NCBI GenBank assembly: GCA_000469685.2
Contig: LS997562.1
Span: forward strand, 851,001 to 915,000
DNA from: Haemonchus contortus
Lineage: Eukaryota; Nematoda; Chromadorea; Rhabditida; Trichostrongylidae
DNA: 64,000 bases
Direction of reading: 5' to 3'
Position numbers and translations under genes: made by a program. Position 1 is the stretch's first letter. Every line of letters starts with the position of its first letter. Positions 44,872 to 59,355 of this stretch are shown here, in pieces. Below the pieces are notes generated by a model that was not told where the DNA came from, did no database searches, and saw only the letters and a program-made list of their open reading frames with translations.

Positions 44872-46574
44872 CATACATACATACATACATACATACATAC
44901 ATACATACATACATACATACATACATACATACATACATACATACATACATACATACATACATACATACATACATACATACATACATACATACATACATAC
45001 ATACATACATACATACATACATACATACATACATACATACATACATACATACAATACATTACATACATACATACATACATATCATACATACATACATACA
45101 TACATACATACATACATACATACATACATACATACATACATACATACATACATACATACATACATACATACATACATACATACATACATACAATACATAC
45201 ATACATACATACATACATACATACATACATACATACATACATACATACATACATACATACATACATACATACATACATACATACATACATACATACATAC
45301 ATACATACATACATACATACATACATACATACATACATACATACATACATACTCATACATACATACATACATACATACATACATACATACATACATACAT
45401 ACATACATACATAACATACATACATACATACATACATACATACATACATACATACATACATACATACATACATACATACATACATACATACATACATACA
45501 TACATACATACATACATACATACATACATACATACATACATACATACATACATACATACATACATACATACATACATACATACATACATACATACATACA
45601 TACATACATACATACATACATACATACATACATACATACATACATACATACATACATACATACATACATACATACATACATACATACATACATACATACA
45701 TACATACATACATACATACATACATACATACATACATACATACATACATACATACATACATACATACATACATACATACATACATACATACATACATACA
45801 TACATACATACATACATACATACATACATACATACATACATACATACATACATACATACATACATACATACATACATACATACATACATACATACATACA
45901 TACATACATACATACATACATACATACATACATACTAATACATACATACATACATACATACATACATACATACATACATACATACATACATACATACATA
46001 CATACATACATACATACATACATACATACATACATACATACATACATACATACATACATACATACATACATACATACATACATACATACATACATACATA
46101 CATACATACATACATACATACATACATACATACATACATACATACATACATACATACATACATACATACATACATACATACATACATACATACATACATA
46201 CATACATACATACATACATACATACATACATACATACATACATACATACATACATACATACATACATACATACATACATACATACATACATACATACATA
46301 CATACATACATACATACATACATACATACATACATACATACATACATACATACATACATACATACATACATACATACATACATACATACATACATACATA
46401 CATACATACATACATACATACATACATACATACATACATACATACATACATACATACATACATACATACATACATACATACATACATACATACATACATA
46501 CATACATACATACATACATACATACATACATACATACATACATACATACATACATACATACATACATACATACA

Positions 46575-46605
<31 letters not shown>

Positions 46606-47464
46606 CATACATACATACATACATACATACATACATACATACATACATACATACATACATACATACATACATACATACATACATACATACATACATACAT
46701 ACATACATACATACATACATACATACATACATACATACATACATACATACATACATACATACATACATACATACATACATACATACATACATACATACAT
46801 ACATACATACATACATACATACATACATACATACATACATACATACATACATACATACATACATACATACATACATACATACATACATACATACATACAT
46901 ACATACATACATACATACATACATACATACATACATACATACATACATACATACATACATACATACATACATACATACATACATACATACATACATACAT
47001 ACATACATACATACATACATACATACATACATACATACATACATACATACATACATACATACATACATACATACATACATACATACATACATACATACAT
47101 ACATACATACATACATACATACATACATACATACATACATACATACATACATACATACATACATACATACATACATACATACATACATACATACATACAT
47201 ACATACATACATACATACATACATACATACATACATACATACATACATACATACATACATACATACATACATACATACATACATACATACATACATACAT
47301 ACATACATACATACATACATACATACATACATACATACATACATACATACATACATACATACATACATACATACATACATACATACATACATACATACAT
47401 ACATACATACATGCATACATACATACATACATACATACATACATACATACATACATACATACAT
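44843..47464. repeat. (ACAT)n tetranucleotide array, 2.6 kb
   Basis: About 650 ACAT units run with fewer than ten interruptions (for example near 45052, 45081, 45191, 45351, 45414, 45935, 46573 and 47412). The array has no stop codon in any frame on either strand, so the very long open frames here are artefacts. It passes directly into a TG-rich array at 47465. Confidence 0.98.
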
Positions 47465-47827
47465 GTGTGTGTGTTTGCGTGTGTGTATGTGTATGTGTAT
47501 GTGTGTGTATGTGCGTGTGTTTGCGTGTGTGTGTATGTGTATGTGTATGTGTGTGTATGTGTGTATGTGTGTGTATGTGTGTGTATGTGTGTGTGTGTTA
47601 GCGTGTGTGTATGTGTGTGTATGTGTGTGTATGTGTGCGTGTTTGCGTGTGTGTATGTGTATGTGTTTGCGTGTGTGTGTATGTGTGTGTTTGCGTGTGT
47701 GTGTATGTGTATGTGTATGTGTGTGTGTGTTTGTGTGTGTATGTGTGTATGTGTGTGTTTGTGTGTGTGTATGTGTGTGTATGTGTGTCTATGTGTGTGT
47801 GTGTGTGTGTTTGTGTGCGTGTGTGTG
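47465..47827. repeat. TG/TGTA microsatellite
   Basis: An irregular GTGTGTAT and GTGTTTGC array of about 360 bp joins the ACAT array to the minisatellite. The same TG-array-then-GACCGGAAATTCAT junction occurs at 48.74 and 53.72 kb. Confidence 0.95.
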
Positions 47828-48686
47828 ACCGGAAATTCATTACTCCTGTCCCCGTGGTCCGAGCGCGTTCAAATTTGGTAGGAGTACAGGCGGCAGGATG
47901 GGAACACTTTTGGTGGGTGGCAGGACCGGACTCCGCCCAAAGGGGGCGGAGTTTGTGAGAAATAAATGTTTGAGCGAAAACTCAGAACTCATGTCCCCAT
48001 AATCCTAGAGAGCTCAAACTCGGTAGGAGTACAGGCGGCAGGATAGGAACACTAATGGTGGGTGGTAGGACCAGAATCCGCTCACAATGGGCGGGGTTTA
48101 TGCACAAATTCACAACTCCTGTCCCGTGATCCTAGAGCACTCAAACTTGGTAGGAGTTATGGGAACAGGGTGGGGACACTCACTGTGGGTGGCAGAACCA
48201 GACCCCGCCCATAGGGGGCGGGGATTGCGCGAAAATTGCCAATTTGGCCCTAGGGCGTTCAAAACCGGTAGGAGTGCAGGCGACAGGATGGGAACACTTA
48301 GTATAGGTGGTAGGAAAGGACCTTACTCACAGGGGCGGGGTTCGCGCGAAAATTGACAATTTGGTCATAGGGCAATCAAAGTATTCCAATTGCACGAAAA
48401 TTTCACGGAGGTACGCTTCCTTGGCCCATCTTTCCTTTTTTCTCTGAATAATCGCCTTTGTGATATTATGCAATGTTCTTACCGGGCACAGCGAAGATGG
48501 CTTACAGAAAAAATCGGCTCCCAATTCGGAGCTCATACTGAGGGTGTAGAGCTTTCAAGGAAAAAGGAGAATCCGAAGAGTTATTTACGCATAGCAAATT
48601 TCTTACAGGAAGGAGGACCGCCCGGCGGAGCCGGGCGTCACCATAAGAAGGAGGGAAGCCCGGCGTTAGCCGGCCGGCCCGACTGG
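47828..48686. repeat. Degenerate minisatellite of about 130 bp and hairpin terminus (composite copy A)
   Basis: Units begin near 47830, 47970, 48095 and 48225 and share TTCAAATTTGGTAGGAGTAC, AGGCGGCAGGATGGGAACAC and GGGCGG(G)GTTT. The block ends with hairpins GCCCGGCGGAGCCGGGC and GCCCGGCGTTAGCCGG, followed by CCCGACTGG at 48686. Confidence 0.75.
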
Positions 48687-48697
48687 TACATACATAA

Positions 48698-50094
48698 TCG
48701 GCTAAGTGTCTGTTGGCGTGCTTGTGTGTATGCGTGTGTGTCTGACTGGAAATTCATAACTCCTGTCCCCGTGGGCCTAGAGCATTCATACTTGGTAAGA
48801 GTATGGGCGGCACGATGAGAGCACTTATGATAGGTGGCAAGACAGGACTCCGCTCACATAGGGTGGGATTTTAGGGAAAATCCGTAATTAGTGTTCCCGT
48901 GCACCTAGAGCGTTCAAATTACGTATGAATACTGGAGGCAGGATGGAGCCACTTATGATAGGTTGCAGGACCAGATTTCTCCCACATTGGGCGGGGTTTG
49001 AGCGAAATTTCATAACTACTGTTCCGTGAGTTTAAATTTGATGAGAGTTCAGTTGGCAAGGTGGGGATGCTGACGAGAGGACGCGTGACATCACCCCGCC
49101 CACAGGAGGCGAGACGAATGCGTAAATTGAAACTTTACAACTGAGACGCTCAAATTTGGAGCTTGTTTAGGCGGCAAAATGAAGACGCCGACGCTAGGTG
49201 GTAGAAAGTAAATGAAATTGATCCAGCGGAGGCGTAGGGGGATGCAGTGAGCGTCCTCGCGTGAAAACACGCAGTCAAGTTGGAATATGAGGGACTGGAC
49301 CCAACTCACGAAGTGTGTCGGTGTATTCAGCTGTAATTCGATTTCTTCTTGGGCCAGAAATATTAAATTTAGGAGAGTGCAGACGGCAGGTCAACTTTAA
49401 CACACGAAGGAGCGAAGCTCGGCGTTTGGCGTTTGTGCGAAATAAATGTTTGAGCAAAATTTCATAACTTCTGTCCCTTGAATCTGCAGCGTTCAAATTT
49501 AGTAGGAGTACCGGCGAGGCGGCACGAAAGGAACGCATATGGTGGGTGGCAGAGCCGGACTCCACCCAGAATGGGCGGGGTTTGAGCAAAAATTCTTAAG
49601 TACTGTTCCCCGTGCACTCAGAGCGTTCAAATTTGGTAGGAGTACCGGCGGTAGAATGGAAATACCTATGTTGGGTGGGAGGACCAGAGTCTGTCACAGT
49701 TGGCGGGATTTGAGCGAAAATTCACAGCTTCTGTTTCAGTGCACTTAGAACGCTCGAATTTGTTAGGGATACAGATGGCAGAATTTGCAGGATGGGATCA
49801 CTAAGGTAGGTAGCAGGAAGCGACTCCGGGCGCTTGGTGAATATTGGCAGTTTTGACTTGATCATGAGGCATTCATTGTTAGGAATAAAGGCAACAGTAT
49901 GAGAATGCTGATGGGAGGTATCATGGCTTGACTCCACCCATAGAAAGCGGGATGTATGCAAAAATAGCTGAACTTAGGACGTTCAAATTTGCAATGAGTG
50001 CACGCGGCAGATTTAAGACAGCGATGGTAGTAAGTAGAAGGTAACTGAACTGGATCCAGCCTGTGGAGAGTCGTTAGTCGGACGATCCGACTGG
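48698..50094. repeat. Composite repeat copy B, Helitron-like ends
   Basis: It starts with TCGGCTAAGTGTCTGTTGG after an A, followed by a short TG array and about ten degenerate units of the 130 bp minisatellite. It ends with the hairpin GTCGGACGATCCGAC and CTGG before a T. A 5' TC, a 3' hairpin and CTRR between A and T are Helitron features. No Rep/helicase coding was seen, so it would be non-autonomous. Confidence 0.5.
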
Positions 50095-50199
50095 TATACA
50101 ATAGCGCTCAAAAGTACTCGGCCAGCTTTAACTTGCCGTCACTTTTTCCCAGTGGAGCAAACTGCATGAAATTTTTATATGTTTGAATGAAGTATATTT

Positions 50200-50615
50200 C
50201 ACACTATCCAACACTATTTGACTGCAAAGCAGCAACTTTCAAATAACTAAGGGAAGACGTTTGTAGACTATGCTGAAAGCAAGTTTGTGACGTCTGCAGT
50301 TATTCGCACCTTATGTGCCTTTTCCTCCTCTTCTGTGTTCCGCATTAGTGCTCGTACACTTTGGACTGGCAAAAAGGGAAGAAGTGTTAGAAGCACCGAT
50401 GCCTGTGTTTCCGGTTGGTTTTGATTTCATATTCTTTGGGATATTTGGAACATGATCAAAATGCAGGTGAATAGTGGTAAATATTCACACAACACCAATG
50501 CTACATATATTGAAATTTCGCTTAATTAGATCCAGTAGGAAAGAGGTTACGATTGAAAAAATACAATTGAGGAGGCTTCTCGCCGAATACCTTTGAGCGC
50601 TACTGTATATGAATA
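50200..50615. repeat. Dispersed repeat shared with 12985-13390
   Basis: Same order of blocks as the copy at 13 kb, including GCAAGTTTGTGACGTCTGCA, CGCATTAGTGCTCGTACACT and GGGATATTTGGAACATGATC, ending in TTTGAGCGCTACTGTATA. A TATA/CATA microsatellite follows at 50608-50679. Confidence 0.65.
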
Positions 50616-50679
50616 TATGTATATGTACATATATATAAATGTATACATATATTTATACATATACATATATATGTATATG

Positions 50680-51360
50680 TAGGGTATCCAAAAATTATGG
50701 GCGCCAAACTTTATCAAATCCACTTTACCCACTCTCAATTGCACAAGTAGGTTTATTGCAATATGCATGGATACCAACGTGAAATTCCCAATATCTTTCA
50801 GATGGCGGAGGCTCATCCAATGCCATTTGCACCTATTAGCATGCTAGAGGCGAAAGAGCATTGTAAAGGTCTTGTGCTTCCAATAATGACCGCAGAGAAG
50901 GATATCAAACGAGAGAGATAAGCAGAGCCAATCAAAAACAAATCCAGACGAGATACACTGACCCGAGTCCGCTACCTAGAACGGCTCGTAATCCGTAGTC
51001 AAAGACGGTAACCCAGCTCACAGAGCCAAGCTTGCTTCTGAGTGGTGCCGACGCTAGCTGCTCGATTCCATTAACAGAGAGGAATGGCCATGCTGCATTC
51101 CAGATATTAACTCACTTGAATCCTCGGTATGGTCCCTATTAGCAGAGGACCTGTCCGGTTTGCAGTCGCAGTTTGGAGTCTTAGAAAGCAAGACTGAAGA
51201 ACGGCTGGGAAGAAGTGAAGGGGGGTCCCCCGCGTACAACATGCGGGGAGTTTGAGAGCGAACCTTTTGCCTTTACCCGCGTTAATGGGGGATATTTTGA
51301 AATGTGATTGTAGCATGTATTAGAAATGTTGTAGCACATAACGTTAGCATGAGCATATAT
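50680..51360 (+). mobile_element. Tc1-like element, 3' truncated, same family as 28162-29425
   Basis: The left end AGGGTATCCAAAAATTATGG plus GCGCC matches the TIR at 28162. Internal similarity includes CAGAGCCAAGCTTGC, GAGTGGTGCCGACG, GTTTGGAGTCTTAGAAAGCA and GGGGGATATTTTGAAATG. The right TIR was not found; the sequence stops at a mariner end. Confidence 0.7.
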
Positions 51361-52068
51361 TAGGCGATGCATAAGTTTGTTTCTCCGAATTTTTGTAAAA
51401 ATCTCAATAGTGAAACAACCTGAAGATTAGAGGTATGCACCATCACCATCCACTACTCGATGCCAATGCTCAGGCAGCTTGTCGACCCATTCCTCCCAGA
51501 AGGACGGGGGCTGGAACTTGAAGAGTGGATTTCTAACATCATCTTCTGTTTCGAACTGTTTTCCGTCCATAAAGCGCTGCAGGTGGTTGAACAACCAGTA
51601 GTCGGAAGGAGCGAGGTCAAGGCTGCGGGGGGCTGGGCGACAATCAGCCATCAGTCCAGCTCGGCATGGGTCGCCTTTGCGGTGTGGGATCGGTCGTTGT
51701 CATGGTGGAAGTAGATTTCCGCATTCGATCCACGAGTACGGTCGACACGATCTTTCAATTTCCGCAACTGGGTAACCTCTGCGGAAACGTTAATCGTCTG
51801 CCCCTTCTCCAGTAGCTCCCTGTGTTCCATGCCTCTTCTGGACAACTGACAGGACAGAACCATCTTGGAGTGAAGGCCGGCTTTTGGGATGGCTTCTGGC
51901 TGTTCTCCTTTGTCGACCCACTGCCGCTTCCTCACAGGGTTATAGTAGAGGACCCACATCTCATGTCCAGTGATCATCGAGTTGAGGAGATGAAAGAGTA
52001 TCATGCACAGGTCACGCACACGTGATGCAAATTACCAGCCCGGGGGAAAAACTTATACACCAATCAAT
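51361..52068 (-). mobile_element. Mariner element, internally deleted, catalytic motif lost
   Basis: The ends TTAGGCGATGCATAAGTTTG and AAAAACTTATACACCAATCA are imperfect inverted repeats. On the - strand the catalytic core reads MITGHEMWVLYYNPVRKRQW, then IYFHHDNDRSHTAKAT and, after a frameshift, LDLAPSDYWLFNHLQRFMDG. The first aspartate (normally TGDE) is histidine here. The N-terminal DNA-binding half is missing. Adjacency to the Tc1-like fragment suggests insertion into it. Confidence 0.8.
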
Positions 52069-52069
52069 A

Positions 52070-52965
52070 TATACATTCCATTGTCATTTTTGCCAGCTTC
52101 GAATTGGCCATACGTCTCTCATGCATTTTAACTGTGATAGGCTTTCCTGTTGGCTACTTAAAACTGCGTTACAGAGTTTCTTACCACCCAATTCACTTCC
52201 GCTCAATTATGTATATCTTACTACTGAGAGCGAGTTAGTTGGAATACGAGCTTTCACTCATACGTGAGATGTGCAATTAGCCAGTGGGACCCACGAGCTC
52301 AATGCTCATGTGCTCAAAAATTTCACAGTATCTGCAGCAGTGAACTTTCATATCGAATGAAAAGGCACGTTTTTCCAACTTGGCATCAGGAAGCATTAAC
52401 ATCGAAGGATAGGTCGCTTCCTTATTATGAAAGTCGCCGGCTAGATGACTCTGATAATTTTACCTCTTTTTTTTTCTCTGATTGAGCCCACTTTACTGAT
52501 CCACGACGTACTAAAGCTTTTATAGCCCTTCTTTATTGCATTCTTTGATTCTAGATACTTCCAATATTAGCAATCTGCATATACAGACAGACAAGTAGGG
52601 CTCTCGCAACTTTCAATACAAAGTTTCTCTCTCATAATTCGTTATCACATTCACAAAAAAAATTTATTATCTACTTCAAAATTGAACATTGAAGTTAACA
52701 AACGAAAGTTCCAATAAGGAAGGCCATATTGCTAGCCCAACTCAGCGGGGCATAATTGAAGAAACATTATTGAAACACATGATTAGCTAGAAACAACTAG
52801 AATACGTTGGATTCCAACTGAACCAACTGAAGCCATACTGCTGCTGAGCTGAGCGTTAACAAATCACATAATTGCGACAACAGTATAGTTCGTTTTTATC
52901 GTAGGACATGTTAGAACAGTTCCTTGGTGAAACACCTTTTGGTACAATTAGCATATTACAACGTC
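52070..52965. other. No gene seen
   Basis: An AT-rich sequence with short frames. No family or repeat was recognised. Confidence 0.4.
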
Positions 52966-52970
52966 GTCAT

Positions 52971-53231
52971 GGGTGAAAATGAAGTTGGAGGGAACCGCTT
53001 TACTGTACAATACCACTCTTTGAAGGGCTGGGGCGTACCGAGGATGCGGTGCTGGCTTCGCGAGCCTGTAGGGGTGTTTAAAAACACCCAAGAGTCAGGT
53101 GAATAAAATTTTTGTCTACACCTAGGAAAGTGGGAAGCAAATTGTGGAATGAGGCCCCATGCAGAAAGTTGGAATGCTGAGAGAGCGCAGGCAGCGTCGC
53201 AAATATGCGCACCCTCCAACTACATTTCCAG
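52971..53231. mobile_element. Foldback MITE, GTGAAAATGTAG family, copy 3 (diverged)
   Basis: The left end GGGTGAAAATGAAGTTGGAG and right end CTCCAACTACATTTCCAG are inverted. The interior is unlike copies 1 and 2 apart from G/C-run-rich ends. It is about 260 bp long. Confidence 0.5.
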
Positions 53232-53538
53232 CTCGTCTTGATATAAGCATAACATGCAAAAAATAAGAAAAACTGCGGATCTGGATCTGGAGAGAGTTGA
53301 AATTACTTATCTCCATAGCCAAGGCGATCCCAATCGTCCTTCTCCATAAGGCCATGATCCATTCGGCATTGAAAGTATGCTTTTGCTACATCACGGCACT
53401 CACGGTTCAAATGCTTGTTCTCATGTAAACAGCACATGTACCTGCAGAAACCTGTTAGGTTAAATTGTCACTTTTAACGAAGACACAATTCCGCTTCCCA
53501 TGATCTTGATATAATTCAATCTCATCCTACTTATATAA

Positions 53539-53609
53539 TCGGCTAAGTGTGTCTGTTGGTGTGTGTGTGTATGTGTATGTATGTGTATGTGTATGTGTAT
53601 GTGTATGTA

Positions 53610-53640
<31 letters not shown>

Positions 53641-53663
53641 GTATGTGTATGTGTATGTGTGTA

Positions 53664-53710
<47 letters not shown>

Positions 53711-54760
53711 GTGTGTGTGTGTGACCAGAAATTCATAACTACTGTCCCACTGGACCCAGGGCATTCAAATTTAAAAGAGAGATAGGGGGCAGGATGGGAA
53801 CACTGATGGCAGGTGATAGAAAGTGACAACTATCGATAGAAACTGATAAGGAGCCTCAAAAGGCAAAAGCCTCAGGATCCGTAACTACCTTCGTATTAGC
53901 GGTGAAGCCTTGGCACTTTGATAGGTGGTGTATGATGTGAAGGGACCGCAAATGTTTGGTGACAGGGATTGATAACAACTGATAGGGACTGATAAGAAAC
54001 CATAGAAGGCGAGAGCCACTAGATCTGTAACACACTTTCTGTTAATAATGGAATCTTGGAATTTCAATAGATTATGTGATATGTGACAGGATCGTAGGAC
54101 TCGGTGACGGGATCGAGAACTGCTGGTGCCAGGCCAGGAGCTGATAAAACTGATAAGGGCTAATGAAAATCTTGAAAGCGTTGAGCCACTATAATAATGG
54201 CTTTAATAGTATAGCCTTGACAGTTCGGTGTGTGATGTGGAGTATGGCAGGGTCGTAGACGACAGATGATAGGAACTGATAACAGCTAGCAGATAGCGGC
54301 TGATAGCGGCTGATAATAGCACTTGCCAATCGAATTGAACTCCAGTGGTTATTACGATGTATTTATGATTACGACTATTATATAGATTACGACCGCTACC
54401 CAGCAAGGTTTGTAACTCGATGGAAGATCACGGTTACTTAATGTTTTGATATCATTTACGACAAAGCACATCCGACCGCCAATAATTTGGGATTTTCAAC
54501 CAATGATGTACCCGGGGAGGAAAGAAGGTCCAGCGATGACGAAACCTTATAATGGTGTTATTATCGCTTGAGAACATTTGTGAGTACTACTCAGTTCTTT
54601 GGTTGCCTATCAGTTGAACCTTTAATGGTTCATAATTCTCAAGATGAAGAGCAGCCGATTGACACTTTTAATCGTAGGCGTAAGCGTGAGCATGTGTTGC
54701 ACGCATTGGCGTGCATAGCCCAACTGGTCCTCTTATAATTTCTTGACTGACTTTCAATCA
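53539..54760. repeat. Composite repeat copy C (TG array plus satellite of about 145 bp)
   Basis: It starts TCGGCTAAGTGTGTCTGTTG after TATATAA, then a TGTA array (53557-53722), one minisatellite-like unit (GAAATTCATAACTACTGTCC, GGCAGGATGGGAACACTGAT), and about three satellite units with GACTGATAA, GAGCCACTAG and TGTTAA. Its right part (54420-54660) is paralogous to 56180-56420 in copy D. The 3' terminus is unclear. Confidence 0.55.
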
Positions 54761-54885
54761 ACTCAACACTAAAGTCTAACTGAAGTCAAAGATGACTAAT
54801 AAGTATGTGCTGATTTGATTGCCCTCTTCAATGTTACTACAGTAAACGGTGTCGCTATGTGTGAGTATTATCTTTCCATATATAA

Positions 54886-56617
<1,732 letters not shown>

Positions 56618-56619
56618 TC

Positions 56620-58085
56620 TTATAATAAAGCAAAATAAATCTGGGAGAAATGCAGTGAAAGGTTGAGCTATAATGTCGATGAGGGCGAAATTAGTTCCTA
56701 ATGAAAATAGGATTCAGTTGGTAGTTTAAGGTAAACAACACAAATTGGCCGAATGTAACAAATCGGTGAGCATTGAACATCAAGTCCAATGTGTGCCGTA
56801 GTGATTCAAAAATATAGCAGAAGGCCAAACGAAGGCTTAACCCATGGTGACCATGCGTCCCGATGCTAGGACGCACGTTTTTGGCTCGCTGGGGCCCGCT
56901 CGCAGGTGTTCCCAGAATTTTTTCATGTTTTCATGTATCAGCTGAGCTCAAAGCCTTCTGAAGAATCTTGAAGCACGACGGTCCAGGAATCATTCATTCC
57001 TCACCACAGATATAAGAAAAAATAAAGGTTAATGTAAGGACAATATAAAAGTGTGGTCGCCAATGGGTTAAACAATGCCGCAAAGGTGAGCTATTAACGA
57101 GTGCAATAAATGAAGTGGTAGACTAAAATGCATTAACCGTTTCGTGTAGTTCACTTGCCCGAAATTTCATTACATTTCTTATTGAAGCTGAGCCGTGTTT
57201 TACAAGTGTGGAAGGGAATGGTCATAATATGTAAGAGCTACATCGGAGACTTTCTTATTCAAAAAACCTGAAAACTATGCCTGAGCACAAAGCAGAACCT
57301 ACTTCAGCATTTCAAGCTTGCATGTTCCATCATGATCTAGTGGAAATGAGCCCTTTAAAGGTGGCGAAACGGTCTGCACTCGATTGAATGGTCCGGCTTG
57401 AGACATGCGAAAATCTGTAATAAATCGAATAGTTCCTTCCATTCACGTAATGCCAGAGGAAGACTTGCGTTGTCCCTTTCTATCCAAAGACATTTTCGAG
57501 TGAAATAGGAACGAAAAAGAAACAAGAACGGTAAAAGTACTAGCTTTCCAGTCAGGAATTTTCTGGAATGCAACTAATTACTTCAAATGAAGGCGCATCT
57601 TCGTCAAAAGTGCTTATTTTGGTGAACTTCGATTTTAAAAAGTGCTTTATTGAACGAATGTGTGAGTCTAGCTTGCCTATAAAACTCTGCTGCAGACATA
57701 ATTTTTTAGAAAGCTTTCATTGAATAAACAGGCAAGTAATAACCGATTAATGATGCCATACAAATGCAAAACGGTGCAAAATACCCTCGTGGCATCTCAT
57801 AAACTCCTTAAAAATTCATGGCTTCTAAGAAGTTTGTGCGTTACTAGTACTATGTGAAGGAGCATGCAACTGATTACACCTAACTCTCCGCAATCTTGCA
57901 ACATTTTTGCATTAGATGGATCTTACGTATACAATGGCTATCAAGAACAACTACTCGTATGAGTATTTTTTACATCAACAGCGACACTTAACGTAAAAAT
58001 AGGTTATGTAATCAGCACTGTTCCAAAAATATCCTTGGTTTCTCCTACCCAACTCACTGAACGCCACCACCTAAAACATTAGACT
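56620..58085. other. No supported gene
   Basis: A - strand frame at 57355-57573 and others are short and featureless. CCATGGTGACCATGCGTCCC and nearby GGACGCACG form only a minor inverted repeat near 56840-56875. Confidence 0.4.
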
Positions 58086-58091
58086 AACATA

Positions 58092-59355
58092 CAGGGTGGG
58101 CCAAAATTATGATTACACAGAAATCACATCGCAGAAAACGAATAGGAAGCCAATAGAGCAAACAAGTTTCATTGAAAGGCTTATCACAAATTTCTCATCA
58201 ACACTGAACATTGAAACTGGGATCTGTTGCTTTCTGCTTTCACCCAACCCCAAAGACGACGATGGACGGCATTGACGGTGGCACGCAGCTAGGGTCATCG
58301 AGTTGGTCCCGGCTTTTTGCTAAGCATTTTCGAGATTATTCCTTCTCTTGTTTGGGCTAACGGATGCTTTCATCTCGGAGGCTGACCACATTGAGACATT
58401 CATGGGATTTGGGCCAGGGCTCCAGAGTGGTCACTGGTCGAAGGTTATGAAGTCAAAGAACCCCTTTCACGAAATTTCTAGACAATTTCTGTTCTGCGGT
58501 CAGGAGCTTCATCTTGACAATATGATCGGTTCGAATCACCAAAGTGTCCTATTGCACACGAAAAGACCAAACAGGCCTCCAAGCCAACTTTCACTATATA
58601 ATTTACAAGAACAATCGGTGTCTTTGCCTCGGCGGTGATGCTAGCACAGGCCATCACAGAAGGTTAGTGAGCCAGACGCTGTATCACTTTCATTTCTTTA
58701 AGCTTCATATAAATATTATCGCTCTACTTATTGAGCACCTATTTCAATGGGATTCTCTTTTCGTCGGTGAACAGGAATTCGGTAGGACAATTTTTTCGGA
58801 TGCCACAGGTAGCTTTTGCTAGCCAACCTTTCTCTTCTCTTTAACCTGCTCTCTGGAGAAATCGCTTTCTGATCGTATGAGGGTCTCGTTGTGCAGGTGG
58901 TGCTTCACGATTTCACGCAGAAAATTTCGTGACATATGCATTCATTTAGTCTTTTTGGACACTGAATGAATTTTGCTCCTACGTGGACCTTTGCCCTGCT
59001 CCCTTAACACTTCCCCTAAATATAACCACAGCTCTCCTAGGTTCACCACTCCTATCTGCAATTGTTCCCAACTCTCGAGAGCGTCTTATGATTGAATGCA
59101 ATACCTGCCTTGTTTCGTTAGTTCGTCTGTAGATGCACCGTGCCAAAAGTGTTTGTAAATGCAAAGCGACCTTTAATTCATGGACCAGTTACGCTTATAT
59201 TGTGTTCAGAATCTACCAAAAGTTTAGTATCATTAGAAAGGTAATAACGTAAGCTTCTTTGTGAAATGGAAGAAATTCAATGAATTGTTATGAACTCAGA
59301 AAAAATTTGCAATGAACGTCAGCGCGCGCTGTAATCATAATTTTGGCCCACCCTG
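58092..59355 (-). mobile_element. Tc1-like element, degenerate
   Basis: The terminal inverted repeats CAGGGTGGGCCAAAATTATG plus ATTACA and their mirror are flanked by TA at 58090-58091 and 59356-59357. At 1264 bp it has full length. On the - strand SRELGTIADRSGEPRR resembles the Tc1 ELGTI.DR.GRGRPR linker. Other frames are broken, so no intact transposase exists. Confidence 0.85.

Noticed and set aside
44697..47881. Very long open frames (413 and 1028 codons on +, up to 792 on -)
   Set aside because: They are translations of the ACAT and TG arrays (repeating THTYIHTY-type or MYVC-type peptides). The repeat has no stop in any frame; this is not coding evidence.
50608..50679. TATA-rich tract considered as a promoter
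   Set aside because: It is a plain TATA/CATA microsatellite at a transposon boundary with no gene downstream.
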